From the IMG/VR virus record IMGVR_UViG_3300042922_000982, positions 62,001 to 126,000 of that record: a stretch of 64,000 bases of DNA; one strand, written 5' to 3'. This document shows, piece after piece, positions 7,226 through 15,489 of this stretch. The position numbers and the translations under genes were made by a program. The notes below the pieces were generated by a model. The model made no database searches, was not told the DNA's origin, and saw only the letters and a program-made list of their open reading frames with translations. Each line of letters starts with the position of its first letter. The first letter of the stretch is position 1. This stretch comes from a virus.

Positions 7226-7867
7226 ATGACCACTGGAGTCGTTCATCGCTACATCGCCGATCTCGTCAAGGTGCGCCACGCCCCCGTGCGCTATGATCAC
7301 GCGGCGAGCCGATACCTGGACCTCGACAACGACGTCTTTTACCCCAAGGACCGCGTCTGGGACTACAAGAAGAACGCCCAGGAGGCCAACGATCCGGCCA
7401 CCGCCGAGGAGGTCCTGCTCGCCATGGCCGTGGAGGTGGTGGCCGCCGCGCCGGGCGAGTTTAGCTTCGACGGGCTCGTCGATCACCTGCTCGCGCCGCG
7501 CCGCGCGCCGCTGATCTCGACCCCGGCGCGCGACGCGCGCCTACGCGCGCTGCCGCACCACCACGCCCTGCGCACGGCCGACATGACCATGGTGCACGTC
7601 CGGCCCCGGCTGGAGCGGGTGATCCGCGAGGCGGTCGCCAAGGAGGGCTTTATCGAGGTGGGCATCTGGCGCAGCCTCTACCCGGCCGGGCACCACTACC
7701 CCTGTGACGTGTGGGACGTGCGAAAGCGCGAGTTCGCGGCCAGGGGGCTCACCCGCCGGGCGGCCGAGCTTGAAATGGTGCGGCTCGCCAAGGCGAACGG
7801 CTCGCGCTACCAGGTGGTGGCCGATCACCAGACGCTCGACTCCTATTACCCGTACGGGCAGGACTAG
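7226..7867 (+). CDS. Hypothetical protein, 213 aa
   Basis: Standard AAGGAGAACCGCCATG start about 67 nt after class 2 promoter copy 1. Rich in His, Arg and Asp (RLRALPHHHALRTADMTM). The end carries DHQTLDSYYPYGQD. A predicted alpha/beta protein without a motif I can tie to an enzyme. Confidence 0.7.
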   Translation: MTTGVVHRYIADLVKVRHAPVRYDHAASRYLDLDNDVFYPKDRVWDYKKNAQEANDPATAEEVLLAMAVEVVAAAPGEFSFDGLVDHLLAPRRAPLISTPARDARLRALPHHHALRTADMTMVHVRPRLERVIREAVAKEGFIEVGIWRSLYPAGHHYPCDVWDVRKREFAARGLTRRAAELEMVRLAKANGSRYQVVADHQTLDSYYPYGQD

Positions 7868-7871
7868 CGCC

Positions 7872-8192
7872 ATGGGCACCTGGATGATCTACCGCACCCC
7901 TCACGCGCGCAGCACGCACTTCTGCCGGGACGTGCTGGAGGCGCTTGACCGGGCGATCGCCCGCGCCAAGCTCATGGCCGAGGACGGCATCCCCATCACG
8001 CGGCACGGCGCCCGGCACTGGTCGGACGGCGTGGAGCAAGGCGGTCACGAGATTCGCGTCGTGACCGGCCCCGCCTGGAAGGCGCGCGCCGTCGAGCGCG
8101 CCATGGAAACCCTGCTCACCCCTGCCCCCTACCCGGCCGCCCTGCACAACGGGGCGGCCATCACCGAGGAGAATCCCCATGCCCATCACTGA
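7872..8192 (+). CDS. Hypothetical protein, 106 aa
   Basis: Begins 4 nt after the previous stop. N-terminus MGTWMIYRTPHARSTHFCR; central helix DRAIARAKLMAEDGIP. The end overlaps the next gene by 14 nt. No family recognised. Confidence 0.65.
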   Translation: MGTWMIYRTPHARSTHFCRDVLEALDRAIARAKLMAEDGIPITRHGARHWSDGVEQGGHEIRVVTGPAWKARAVERAMETLLTPAPYPAALHNGAAITEENPHAHH

Positions 8193-8634
8193 GACCCCCT
8201 ACGGGGTGATCGACACCTGCGACGGCTGCGGCAAGCGCATCCGCGACAACACGACGCGCACCGTCATCCTCGAGCCCGGCGAGGGCCCCCGCCCGGCCAA
8301 GGAGGTCTGGCACGTCACCTGCCACGCCGTGCACATGAAGGCGCTCGGCTACGTCATGACCCAGCGCGACGGCGAGTGGGGCTGGGACTTGGCCCCCGAG
8401 CCCGACGTGACGATCACCTGGGGCTCAACGGTGTTCAAGCCCGCGCGCGGCGCCTGCGCCATGGCGGGCTGCGATCACCCGCCGGTCGTGATCCTCACGA
8501 CGATCACGGGCACGAAGCACCACATGGAGGCGTGCTCGGAGCACGGCGCGACGGTGCTCGACTTCGTGCGCGAGCGCGATCGCTACCGCCGCATCGGCCA
8601 GGAGATCGTGCCCATCACGGAGGTGGTTCAATGA
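8179..8634 (+). CDS. LIM-like zinc-binding protein, 151 aa
   Basis: Starts at an ATG behind GAGGAGAATCCCC. The pattern CDGCGKRI, then WHVTCHAVH about 36 residues on, is reminiscent of a half LIM or treble-clef zinc site. Further Cys and His (CAMAGCDH, HMEACSEH) can form a second site. Likely structural zinc; binding partner unknown. ATGA overlap with the next gene. Confidence 0.7.
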   Translation: MPITETPYGVIDTCDGCGKRIRDNTTRTVILEPGEGPRPAKEVWHVTCHAVHMKALGYVMTQRDGEWGWDLAPEPDVTITWGSTVFKPARGACAMAGCDHPPVVILTTITGTKHHMEACSEHGATVLDFVRERDRYRRIGQEIVPITEVVQ

Positions 8635-9095
8635 CCATGGACCCCACCCACCCCAGCTTCGGGGCGCCCCGGCCCCTCGATCGCATCCCCATGCGCTTCA
8701 CGCTCGACCTGATCGTGAGCCCGCAGTCCGACAAGGGCCCCATGCCCGAGCCGGGGGACATCGCGGCGGGCATCACCGCGATCCTGAAGGACTCGTTCTC
8801 GATGTCGGTCGGCGTGGGCGGCGGGTTCGTGCAGAGCCTGCGCCTCTTGCCCGCCATCGCGTCGGAGGCACCGCGTCGGCACGCGCCGTCTGAGCGGGCG
8901 ATCGTGGTGAGCGCCCCCGTGGGGGCCAAGGCGATCCACGTCGACATGCCCCACCGGCAAAGCGACGCGGTCGAGATCGCCCTGGTGAACGACGACATGA
9001 TCGACACCGGCATCCTGATGGATCCGGACACGGCCGAGGCGCTCGCGCACGCCATCCTGTTCCAGGTGGCGCGTCGGCGCGCCAACCCCTTGTAA
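8631..9095 (+). CDS. Hypothetical protein, 154 aa
   Basis: ATGA-coupled to the upstream gene. Alternating strand-helix pattern with a glycine loop (SVGVGGGFVQSLRLLP). Ends with a helix (DTAEALAHAILFQVARRR). Followed by a 9-bp GC hairpin. No family recognised. Confidence 0.65.
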   Translation: MTMDPTHPSFGAPRPLDRIPMRFTLDLIVSPQSDKGPMPEPGDIAAGITAILKDSFSMSVGVGGGFVQSLRLLPAIASEAPRRHAPSERAIVVSAPVGAKAIHVDMPHRQSDAVEIALVNDDMIDTGILMDPDTAEALAHAILFQVARRRANPL

Positions 9096-9105
9096 GAACA
9101 CCCCA

Positions 9106-9125
9106 GGGGCCTCCCCGGAGGCCCC
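9106..9125 (+). terminator. GC-rich intergenic hairpin
   Basis: GGGGCCTCC-cc-GGAGGCCCC, a perfect 9-bp stem directly after the stop codon. No T-run follows, so it is either a weak or factor-dependent terminator or an RNA-stability hairpin. Similar palindromes follow several other genes of this arm. Confidence 0.35.
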
Positions 9126-9171
9126 GCTTGCCCCGCTGCCGGTTATCCGGAAACACCGAAAGGACTCCGCC

Positions 9172-9789
9172 ATGCTCCGCCTCTACGCCCAAATCACCCG
9201 CACCGCCCCCGCTCGCCGGGGCGGGAAGACCTATTACAGCGCCGTCGTGCGCCTGGGGCCCCCGGCGCTCTCGAGCGGCCACACCGAAGACGACCTGCTG
9301 GCCGTCCAGGCGATCAACACCACGCTGGTCACCGCGACGACCGTCAAGCCCCGGCCCCACTGGGGGTCGGTAGTCGGCGAGGTGATCGCCTCGGCGCGCG
9401 CCTTCTTCACCGTGCCCGACCGCGAGGTCAAGCTGGAGGTCTACGTGCCCGCGTTCACGGACGACGTCGCGACGCCCAAGCCGCTCGTCTACACGTTCAT
9501 CTTCGTCGAGTCCGAGCCCACCATGGAGTGGAACACGCCCCTGCCGCCCGGCGTGATGGCCACCCGCGACTTCACCATCGGCGATCGCGCGTTCATGGCG
9601 CGCGGGGTCTACGCCCTCACCGGCAGCCACCCGCACGACGGCCTGGTCGACATGCGCGATCACGCCTGCGGCGCGACGCACTTCGCCATCCCCATGATCG
9701 ACTTCGTGATCGCCGTGCGCGACGGCCGGTTCATCGCGGCCACGCGCCAGGTGGTGAAGCACCCCGAGTCCTTCGCGGTGGAGGCGTAG
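9172..9789 (+). CDS. Hypothetical protein, 205 aa
   Basis: ATG behind GAAAGGACTCCGCC. Largely beta-stranded (VKLEVYVPAF, KPLVYTFIFVESEP), with a His/Asp-rich stretch near the end (SHPHDGLVDMRDHACG). Could be a compact beta-sandwich, but no family is recognised. Confidence 0.7.
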   Translation: MLRLYAQITRTAPARRGGKTYYSAVVRLGPPALSSGHTEDDLLAVQAINTTLVTATTVKPRPHWGSVVGEVIASARAFFTVPDREVKLEVYVPAFTDDVATPKPLVYTFIFVESEPTMEWNTPLPPGVMATRDFTIGDRAFMARGVYALTGSHPHDGLVDMRDHACGATHFAIPMIDFVIAVRDGRFIAATRQVVKHPESFAVEA

Positions 9790-9792
9790 CCG

Positions 9793-10074
9793 ATGAAGCG
9801 TTCCAAGTTCAGCGACGAGCAGCTCGCCGAGTGGCGCAAGGGGCTCAAGAAGGGCGACAGCGTGCGATTGCTGCGCGGTTTTACCTTCAAGCAGGAACCG
9901 TACTCGGTGTCGCACGAGACCGTCCAGTCGATCAGCCCCACCGGCCGCATCACCGTGTATGGCTACACCTTCAACCCGGACGGCACCCAGCGCGGCGGCT
10001 CGCGCGAGTCCGACGTCCGCATCGAGCCGTTCGCCCTGACACCCAAGAAGGAGGCCCCCAATGGCCAGCAGTAA
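9793..10074 (+). CDS. Hypothetical protein, 93 aa
   Basis: Starts 3 nt after the previous stop. A short helix (DEQLAEWRKGLKKGDSV) precedes an SH3-like beta-rich body (VRLLRGFTF, ITVYGYTFNPDG). KGDxVRLLRG is typical of small beta-barrel DUFs. Overlaps the next gene by 14 nt. Confidence 0.65.
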   Translation: MKRSKFSDEQLAEWRKGLKKGDSVRLLRGFTFKQEPYSVSHETVQSISPTGRITVYGYTFNPDGTQRGGSRESDVRIEPFALTPKKEAPNGQQ

Positions 10075-10747
10075 CCCAGCGATCGCCCTCTATCGCTACA
10101 GCGTGCCCCCCGAGGACACCGTCCAGGGCTGGGGCATCTTCTTGATCGACAGCGTGGGCACGTTCACCTGCGTCACGGACTACGGAAACTATGCCTTCGC
10201 CTGGCGCCACACGGGCTACCACGACTTCCGGCGCTGGATCGTGGACATGGGCGAGCGGATCGCCAGCACGGGCTACTGCGACTACCTCTGCTCCAAGCTC
10301 GGCCGCGAGACCGCCTTCGATCCCGATCACTCCTTCGAGAAGATCGCGCGCTGCATCCTCGAGTCGCGGCGCGAGGGGCGCATCCCCGCCGATGCGACCG
10401 AAGCCGACGAATGGGCCCGGCGGGGGCGCAAGCATCCCTGGTATTACCACTTCGGCCCGTACGGCGGGCCCTACGACGGCGCGCGCGAGCAGTACGACCT
10501 GGCCGTGCAATTGCGCGACGGCGAGATCAGCCCCGACCTGTACGTCAACGACTCGCGGCTGTGCGACGCCTACGAATACCTGAGCTATGACTACCCGGCC
10601 GACCTGAAAATGTTCGCCACGCGACTGATGCCGCGCCTGGCCGCGATGGTGCGCCAGGAGCTTGAGGCCGAAGGGCTCTTGGGCGCCTGCTACACCTGCG
10701 GCGCCGACGTCCCCGCCTGCGGGCATCAGCAACCCCAGGCCAGCTAG
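10061..10747 (+). CDS. Hypothetical protein, 228 aa
   Basis: ATG behind AAGGAGGCCCCC. N-terminal beta strands with aromatic content (WGIFLIDSVGTFTCV, YAFAWRHTGYHDFRRW), a long helical middle, and a short C-terminal zinc knuckle-like CYTCGADVPACGH. Unknown function; sits just upstream of the DHH-family gene, possibly in the same operon. Confidence 0.7.
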   Translation: MASSNPAIALYRYSVPPEDTVQGWGIFLIDSVGTFTCVTDYGNYAFAWRHTGYHDFRRWIVDMGERIASTGYCDYLCSKLGRETAFDPDHSFEKIARCILESRREGRIPADATEADEWARRGRKHPWYYHFGPYGGPYDGAREQYDLAVQLRDGEISPDLYVNDSRLCDAYEYLSYDYPADLKMFATRLMPRLAAMVRQELEAEGLLGACYTCGADVPACGHQQPQAS

Positions 10748-10776
10748 TCCACCCCACCTGCCGAAAGGATCCACCC

Positions 10777-11616
10777 ATGAGCACACCCCCGATTCGCGTA
10801 TTCTACCACGCCAACTGCACCGACGGCTTCGCCGCCGCCTTCTCAGCCTGGTTCAAGTTCAAGGACGACGCCACCTACCACGCGATCAACTATGGCCAGG
10901 CCATGCCCGCGATCGCCGACGGTGAGCGCGTCTACTTCCTCGACATCTGCCCGCCGCGCGCCGCGCTCGAAGCCCTGGCCGCGCGCTGCGAGGTGGTCGT
11001 GCTCGATCACCACGTCACCTCCGAGCAGGATATGGCCGGGCTTTCCTATGCCTACTTCGACAGCAAGCGTTCGGGCGCCATGCTCGCGTGGCGCTTCTTC
11101 CACCCGCAGACCCCGGCCCCGAGCGTGATCGACTACGTGCAGGATCGCGACCTGTGGCGCTGGGCGCTGCCGCACAGCCGCGAGGTATCGGCGGCCATCC
11201 GGACGCACCCCAAGGACTTCGAGGTCTGGCTGGCCCTGACCGGCCCCGGCGTGATCGGCGATCTTGTCACGCAAGGGTCGGCCGTCCTGGCCGCCCAGGC
11301 GATCGAGGTGGGCATCTTGGTCGCGCACGCGCGCCTGGGCACCGTGGCGGGCCACCAGGTGCCCGTGGTCAACACGGCAATCCACATCTCTGAAACCGGG
11401 GAGGCGCTGTGCGCGGCCTACCCCGACGCGCCCTTCGCCGCGACCTTCTACGTGGGCGCGGACGGCCGCGAGCGCTGGAGCCTGCGCGCCCACAACGGCT
11501 TCGACGTGTCGGTGGTGGCGCGCCTGCTCGGCGGCGGCGGCCACCGGGCGGCGGCCGGATTCAACCGCGAGGCGGCCCCCGCCGTCGTGATGACCCCGGA
11601 GGTGACCCCGTGCTGA
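10777..11616 (+). CDS. DHH/DHHA1-family phosphoesterase, 279 aa
   Basis: Motifs of the DHH superfamily are visible in order: HANCTDG near residue 11, a conserved Asp in VYFLDICP (residue 56), LDHHVT with the signature DHH at 77-79, an Asp in DYVQDRDLWRW near 118-128, and a C-terminal DHHA1 glycine loop GGGGHRAAAGF near 250. Family members are Mn-dependent phosphoesterases acting on short oligonucleotides, cyclic dinucleotides or ssDNA ends (NrnA, GdpP, RecJ). Length fits the NrnA-like class. Likely roles are nanoRNA recycling or removal of signalling nucleotides; the substrate cannot be told from sequence. ATG behind GAAAGGATCCACCC. Confidence 0.9.
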   Translation: MSTPPIRVFYHANCTDGFAAAFSAWFKFKDDATYHAINYGQAMPAIADGERVYFLDICPPRAALEALAARCEVVVLDHHVTSEQDMAGLSYAYFDSKRSGAMLAWRFFHPQTPAPSVIDYVQDRDLWRWALPHSREVSAAIRTHPKDFEVWLALTGPGVIGDLVTQGSAVLAAQAIEVGILVAHARLGTVAGHQVPVVNTAIHISETGEALCAAYPDAPFAATFYVGADGRERWSLRAHNGFDVSVVARLLGGGGHRAAAGFNREAAPAVVMTPEVTPC

Positions 11617-12470
11617 GCCCGAGCAAGATCACCCCGCCTGCGCGCTACACTTTCCTCGCGCGCAGGCTGAATCGGCACCGCTACCACCTGACGGCCCTCG
11701 CGGGCGGCGGCGATCCGCTGTGCGGCAACGACGACGAGGTCAGCGAGCAGACCATGGAGTACCTGCGCGGCGAGTTCACGCCCGCCGAGAAGGTCTGCCG
11801 GGAGTGCTACGCCCTAGCGGGCGCGCCCTTCCCCTACCCCGATCCGGGCCCGGCGCCTGAAATCGTGCCGGGGGAGGTCGAGCTGCGCTGGCACCTGCCT
11901 GACGGCGCCGCCGAGCCGGAACAGGTGCTCATGCGCAGGCGCGCCACGCGCGGATGGGAGAGCGCTGTGCCGGTGGAGACGGCCCGCAGCCGCGTGTTCA
12001 CCTGCTACCTGTTCAGCTACCCCACGCGCGAGGAGGCGATCGCCGCGCAGCTGGCCATCGAGGAGAAGCGGCTGGCGCCCGAGATCGCCTACGTGCAGCG
12101 GCTGCGGGACGCCCTGCGCGGCGGCCGGGCCGCCGGTGGCCAGCCGCGACTGGACGCCATCGCGGCGCGGCTGGAGGTGGCCACGCCCGCGCCGTGGGGC
12201 TACGGCAGCAACTTCGTCTCGACGCCGGGGCCGAACGGCCGCTTTGTGGCCATGTCGCCCAAGCCCGACGATCCGTACGCGGCGCCGCAGCAGGCGGGCA
12301 ACCTGGCCTTCATCTGCCACGCGCGCGCCGACGTGCCCGACCTGTTGAAGGTGGCGCGCGCGGCGCGGGAGGTACTCGACGCGGCCCCGGCCGCGCAGGC
12401 CGACACCCCGGTGGCGTGGATGGCGGCGTTGCAGAACCTGGCCGCCGTGCTCGACTCCCTCGACGGGTAA
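11610..12470 (+). CDS. Hypothetical protein, 286 aa
   Basis: GTG at 11610 behind GGAGGTGACCCC, overlapping the end of the DHH gene by 7 nt, so probably co-translated with it. Scattered Cys (CGNDDE, CRECYAL) in the first 60 residues. The C-terminal 130 residues are helical with WGYGSNFVSTPGPNGRFVAM. No family recognised. A strong terminator follows. Confidence 0.7.
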   Translation: MLSPSKITPPARYTFLARRLNRHRYHLTALAGGGDPLCGNDDEVSEQTMEYLRGEFTPAEKVCRECYALAGAPFPYPDPGPAPEIVPGEVELRWHLPDGAAEPEQVLMRRRATRGWESAVPVETARSRVFTCYLFSYPTREEAIAAQLAIEEKRLAPEIAYVQRLRDALRGGRAAGGQPRLDAIAARLEVATPAPWGYGSNFVSTPGPNGRFVAMSPKPDDPYAAPQQAGNLAFICHARADVPDLLKVARAAREVLDAAPAAQADTPVAWMAALQNLAAVLDSLDG

Positions 12471-12501
12471 AGGGGCGCGGTCAAGAAACGTGACCCAGGT
12501 G

Positions 12502-12533
12502 GGCGGAAGGGCAAGGATCCTTCCGCCTTTTTT
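12502..12533 (+). terminator. Intrinsic terminator
   Basis: GGCGGAAGG and CCTTCCGCC form a 9-bp stem around an 8-nt loop, followed by TTTTTT. It closes the unit with the DHH gene and lies 36 nt before class 2 promoter copy 2. Confidence 0.85.
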
Positions 12534-12569
12534 GTCGTTTGGGGTAAAAAGGGGGCCTCGGGGCCTTGA

Positions 12570-12596
12570 GGAACGGTTTTTCTTGGGGCAGGATAG
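12570..12596 (+). promoter_or_regulatory. Class 2 promoter element, copy 2
   Basis: GGAACGG (12570-12576), 14 nt, GGATAG (12591-12596), followed by TAGTAGGGG. The flanks can pair as GCCTTGAG/CTTGGGGC using G-U pairs although the bases differ from other copies. Precedes the 57-aa gene at 12654. Confidence 0.65.
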
Positions 12597-12653
12597 AAGG
12601 TAGTAGGGGCGGGCGCGTGTCCGCCGCCACACCGGCCGAAAGGAGGCCCCACC

Positions 12654-12827
12654 ATGCAGACCTCGACACCCACGGCGCGCTACCGCGTCGAGCGGCTCGC
12701 ACGGGGGCGGAAACGCCCCTTGTGGCTGGCCGTGGACGGCGCGACCGGCGCCACTCTGCACCCCTTCCCCACCCAGCGCATGGCCGTCCAGTACGTCGGC
12801 CTGCGCAACACCGAGCCGGGCCTGTAG
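12654..12827 (+). CDS. Small hypothetical protein, 57 aa
   Basis: ATG behind AAAGGAGGCCCC (12639-12650), an excellent ribosome site, right after promoter copy 2. Sequence begins MQTSTPTARYRVERLARGRK and continues with WLAVDGATGATLHPFPT, suggesting a small beta-rich domain. Too short for most gene finders but well supported by signals. Unknown function. Confidence 0.7.
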   Translation: MQTSTPTARYRVERLARGRKRPLWLAVDGATGATLHPFPTQRMAVQYVGLRNTEPGL

Positions 12828-12846
12828 GGCCCAGAGGAGAACCGCC

Positions 12847-13365
12847 ATGACCACCGCCAAAGCCAAGAAGAGTCAACCCCAGCCGATCGCCAGCGAGTTT
12901 AACGGCCGCGTCGCCCAGGTGCGGCCCGACCTCACCATGAACCCGTACGCGGGCGCCATTGGTCGGCTCGCGCTGCACCCCAAGCGCGGCACCATGGAGC
13001 TTCACGTCTTGCAGGGCGTGGGCTACCTGGCCATCGAGGGGCTCACCGCCGACGAGATCACCCTGCTCGAAGGCCCGACCGCCGAGGCGCTGGTGCGGGG
13101 CGAGGTGTTCAAGCGCACGCTCGCCACCGCTCGCGTGCCCGCCATCACGGCGCACCAGCCGACGGTGGCCTACTTGATGCGCGCGGCCTACATGGTGCCG
13201 CTCGACGGCGCCGACACCTTCATGATCCAGCTGGGCACCTGGTCGGATGAGCAGGCGGCCATCAAACGGGACATGGACGACGCGGGCGTGCACCCGGCGC
13301 TCTACGAGCTGATGCGCACGGCGCGCGAGATGAAGAGCCCGTACCTCTGGCTCGTGATCGCCTAG
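12847..13365 (+). CDS. Hypothetical protein, 172 aa
   Basis: Standard AAGGAGAACCGCCATG-type start, 19 nt after the small gene. Basic N-terminal tail, then alternating strands and helices, with IEGLTADEITLLEGPTAEAL in the middle and a helical end. No family recognised. Followed within 25 nt by promoter copy 3. Confidence 0.7.
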   Translation: MTTAKAKKSQPQPIASEFNGRVAQVRPDLTMNPYAGAIGRLALHPKRGTMELHVLQGVGYLAIEGLTADEITLLEGPTAEALVRGEVFKRTLATARVPAITAHQPTVAYLMRAAYMVPLDGADTFMIQLGTWSDEQAAIKRDMDDAGVHPALYELMRTAREMKSPYLWLVIA

Positions 13366-13387
13366 CGATCGAGGCCCAGGGCCCCCA

Positions 13388-13453
13388 GGAACGGTTTTTT
13401 CGGGGCCTGGATAGTAGAGAGTAGGGAGGGGGCCGGTTGCCCGGCGCCCTCCC
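13388..13453 (+). promoter_or_regulatory. Class 2 promoter element, copy 3, with leader hairpin
   Basis: GGAACGG (13388-13394), exactly 14 nt, GGATAG (13409-13414). The expected transcript start falls near GTAGGGAGGG. From 13424 the leader forms a hairpin: GGGAGGG with CCCTCCC (13447-13453) and GCCGG with CCGGC around TTGC. Upstream flank GGCCCC pairs with GGGGCC across the T-run. Confidence 0.7.
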
Positions 13454-13485
13454 CCGTCACCCCCACCGTCAAAAGGAGAACCGCC

Positions 13486-13902
13486 ATGACCACCAAGACC
13501 AGCACCCGCACCTCCCGCGCGCCCAAGGCGAAAGCCATGGCCGTGGACCCCCGGCCCAAGACCAAGCTGCCGCGCAAGCGTCGCTCGGACGCGGGCGTGC
13601 CGCGCACCCTCGACAAGCCGCGCATGGGCTTCCTCGCCGACCTGTTCGCCGAGGCGCCCGTGCACACCCCGGCCCCGGAGGAGCGCACCTTCTGGATCAC
13701 CGAGTCGCCCAGCGGCTTGTACCTGGTGCGCCCCACCGAGTTCGAGGCGCGCGTGGCCGTGAACAAGTGCGGCAACCGCGCGATCGGCACGGTGAAAGCG
13801 AAGGACTACCACGCCGCCACGCTCCTGGCCATGGCCATGGAGCAGCGCGACTACCCCGGCGACGCCCGCTTCGTCCGCGCTACCCGCGCGGCGCGCGCTT
13901 AA
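13486..13902 (+). CDS. Hypothetical basic protein, 138 aa
   Basis: Standard leader start downstream of promoter copy 3. The first 40 residues are very basic and probably disordered (TRTSRAPKAKAMAVDPRPK, KLPRKRRSD), as in nucleic-acid-binding proteins; a small alpha/beta domain follows (RTFWITESPSGLYLVRPTEF). Function unknown. Confidence 0.65.
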   Translation: MTTKTSTRTSRAPKAKAMAVDPRPKTKLPRKRRSDAGVPRTLDKPRMGFLADLFAEAPVHTPAPEERTFWITESPSGLYLVRPTEFEARVAVNKCGNRAIGTVKAKDYHAATLLAMAMEQRDYPGDARFVRATRAARA

Positions 13903-13916
13903 GGGAGGATCCTGCC

Positions 13917-14510
13917 ATGACGAACGTGATCCAGAGCAAGCAGAACCTGTGCAGCGCCCTCTCCTACGGCGTCGCCGTCGACCTGACCCGCTTGACCGGC
14001 GCCAAGTGGGCGGGCTCGGTGGACCCCAAGCTGGAGGCCACCGTACACCTGCGCCGCGAGGACGGCCTGGCGCTCACCATGGTCCTGACGGGCAACCGCT
14101 GGACGATCGGCTGGAGCGCGGGCTACGGCGTGGACAGCCTGGCCAACTGGGTGCCGACCGGCGCCTGGCCGCAGAGCATCGGGCTCGCCTTCGATCGCCC
14201 CAGCTCGCGCTTCGCGGGCGAGATCGTCCGGCGGCTCTTGCCGGGCGCGGAAGCGGCCCAGACGGCGGCCATCGCGCGCCGGGACGCGGCCGAGCGGTTT
14301 GATCAGGAAACCGGGGAGGCGATCGCCGAGGTGGCCGCCGCTCTGGGCACCACGGCGCACGGCGCGCGCGGCGACAAGGCCATGACCACGTTCGGGCGCA
14401 CCGCGATCGAGGCGGAGGCGTCCGGCTCGAATGTGACGCTGTCCATCACCAACCTGGACCCCGGCCTGGCGGCCCGCATCATCAAGCTGATCGCCAAGGC
14501 GGACCGCTAG
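13917..14510 (+). CDS. Hypothetical protein, 197 aa
   Basis: ATG behind AAGGGAGGATCCTGCC. An N-terminal alpha/beta region with Trp-containing strands (NRWTIGWSAGYGVD) and a helical C-terminal half. Ends with a helix, PGLAARIIKLIAKADR. No family recognised. Confidence 0.65.
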   Translation: MTNVIQSKQNLCSALSYGVAVDLTRLTGAKWAGSVDPKLEATVHLRREDGLALTMVLTGNRWTIGWSAGYGVDSLANWVPTGAWPQSIGLAFDRPSSRFAGEIVRRLLPGAEAAQTAAIARRDAAERFDQETGEAIAEVAAALGTTAHGARGDKAMTTFGRTAIEAEASGSNVTLSITNLDPGLAARIIKLIAKADR

Positions 14511-14525
14511 TCCCGCCCCCCTACC

Positions 14526-14547
14526 GCCCCGGCCGCCCGGCCGGGGC
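14526..14547. repeat. GC-rich intergenic palindrome
   Basis: GCCCCGGCCG-cc-CGGCCGGGGC, a perfect 10-bp stem after the stop codon and just before the next ribosome site. No T-run. One of several similar palindromes after genes in this arm. Confidence 0.35.
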
Positions 14548-14563
14548 ATCGAGGAGAGCCGCC

Positions 14564-14749
14564 ATGCCCGACCACGATCACGACCTGCGCGCGCGCATCA
14601 TCTACCCGCCGCTCACCCAGGAAAATATCCACGCCACGATCAACGAGCTGGAGCGTTGCCGGGCCACTGGCCCCAAGACGCAAAAGCACGTCGCCGTCGC
14701 CATCAAGCACCTGCGCAAAGCGCTGCTGTCCGCCTACAAAGGCGAGTAA
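14564..14749 (+). CDS. Hypothetical helical protein, 61 aa
   Basis: ATG behind GAGGAGAGCCGCC. His/Asp-rich start (MPDHDHDLRARIIYPP), then two predicted helices with Lys/Arg (KHVAVAIKHLRKALLSAYKG). Possibly a small nucleic-acid or protein adaptor; no family recognised. Confidence 0.6.
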   Translation: MPDHDHDLRARIIYPPLTQENIHATINELERCRATGPKTQKHVAVAIKHLRKALLSAYKGE

Positions 14750-14762
14750 GAGGACCCCCGCC

Positions 14763-15191
14763 ATGACCCAGAAGCACCTGATCACCCCCACGATCGCCGC
14801 CGCCCTGCCGACCGCCGAGAGCGAGGAGCGCGGCTACGCCGGGTGGTCGCCCGGCGGCGACTACCTGGGCTGGCCCAAGGAGGGCTGGACCAGCAACCAG
14901 GAGTATGCCACCTCGGCCGAGTTTATCGAAGCGTACGCGGGCGCCGACCCCGAGCTGAATTTGGTGGCCGACTTCTACTTCACGCCGCACACCGACGCCG
15001 ACGACCAGCCCGACGGCACCTTCGGCCTGCTCCTCTGGATGCTGCACCCGCGCAAGGGCGCCGGGCGCGGCATCACGGTCAAGCTGGTCGACGAGGGCGA
15101 CCTCGACGCCATCAAGGCGATCCTGCGCGAGAGCTTCGTCCAGCACCAGAAGCACTTCGCCTGGGCGATCGCCGACACCCCCTCCCCATAG
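14763..15191 (+). CDS. Hypothetical protein, 142 aa
   Basis: Begins 13 nt downstream of the previous stop. Aromatic- and acid-rich middle (GWSPGGDYLGWPKEGW, ADFYFTPHTDADDQPDG) and a helical C-terminus (DLDAIKAILRESFVQHQK). The first residues (LITPTIAAALPT) faintly recall DUF2958, but the rest does not match, so it is left unassigned. Confidence 0.65.
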   Translation: MTQKHLITPTIAAALPTAESEERGYAGWSPGGDYLGWPKEGWTSNQEYATSAEFIEAYAGADPELNLVADFYFTPHTDADDQPDGTFGLLLWMLHPRKGAGRGITVKLVDEGDLDAIKAILRESFVQHQKHFAWAIADTPSP

Positions 15192-15246
15192 TCCCGCCCC
15201 CTACCGCACCGGCCACCCGGCCGGGGCCCGCCCAAGGAGTACCGTC

Positions 15247-15489
15247 ATGCCCCACCGTCAACCGCGCCCCAAAGCGGGCGATATCGCCGTCATCAAGCAC
15301 CCCACCGGCACCTTCCGGGGGCCGATCCAGTCGGTGTCCAACATGGGCACCGTCGAGGAGCCCAACTGGTACATCGAGTTCACCCATGACGCCCTGAGCC
15401 ACGCGCGCACGGGCGACCCCGGCTACTGGAAGCAGCGGATCGACGGCGGCACCGTCAGCTTCATTCCGCAGGAGGTGGCCGATGCGTAG
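15247..15489 (+). CDS. Hypothetical protein, 80 aa
   Basis: ATG behind AAGGAGTACCGTC. A basic start (HRQPRPKAGDIAVIKHPTG) leads into a short beta-rich domain of the KOW/SH3 type (GDIAVIKHPTGTFRGPI). Such folds often bind RNA or ribosomal parts, but this is only a fold impression. Overlaps the next gene by 8 nt. Confidence 0.6.
   Translation: MPHRQPRPKAGDIAVIKHPTGTFRGPIQSVSNMGTVEEPNWYIEFTHDALSHARTGDPGYWKQRIDGGTVSFIPQEVADA

Noticed and set aside
13409-13430. T7-type single-subunit RNA polymerase promoter (TAGTAGGGAGG looks like TATAGGGAGA)
   Set aside because: No such polymerase gene is seen in the window, copies 1 and 7 lack or change the GGGAGG part, and the invariant feature is the 14-nt spacing of two boxes upstream. 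Kept only as a remote alternative.
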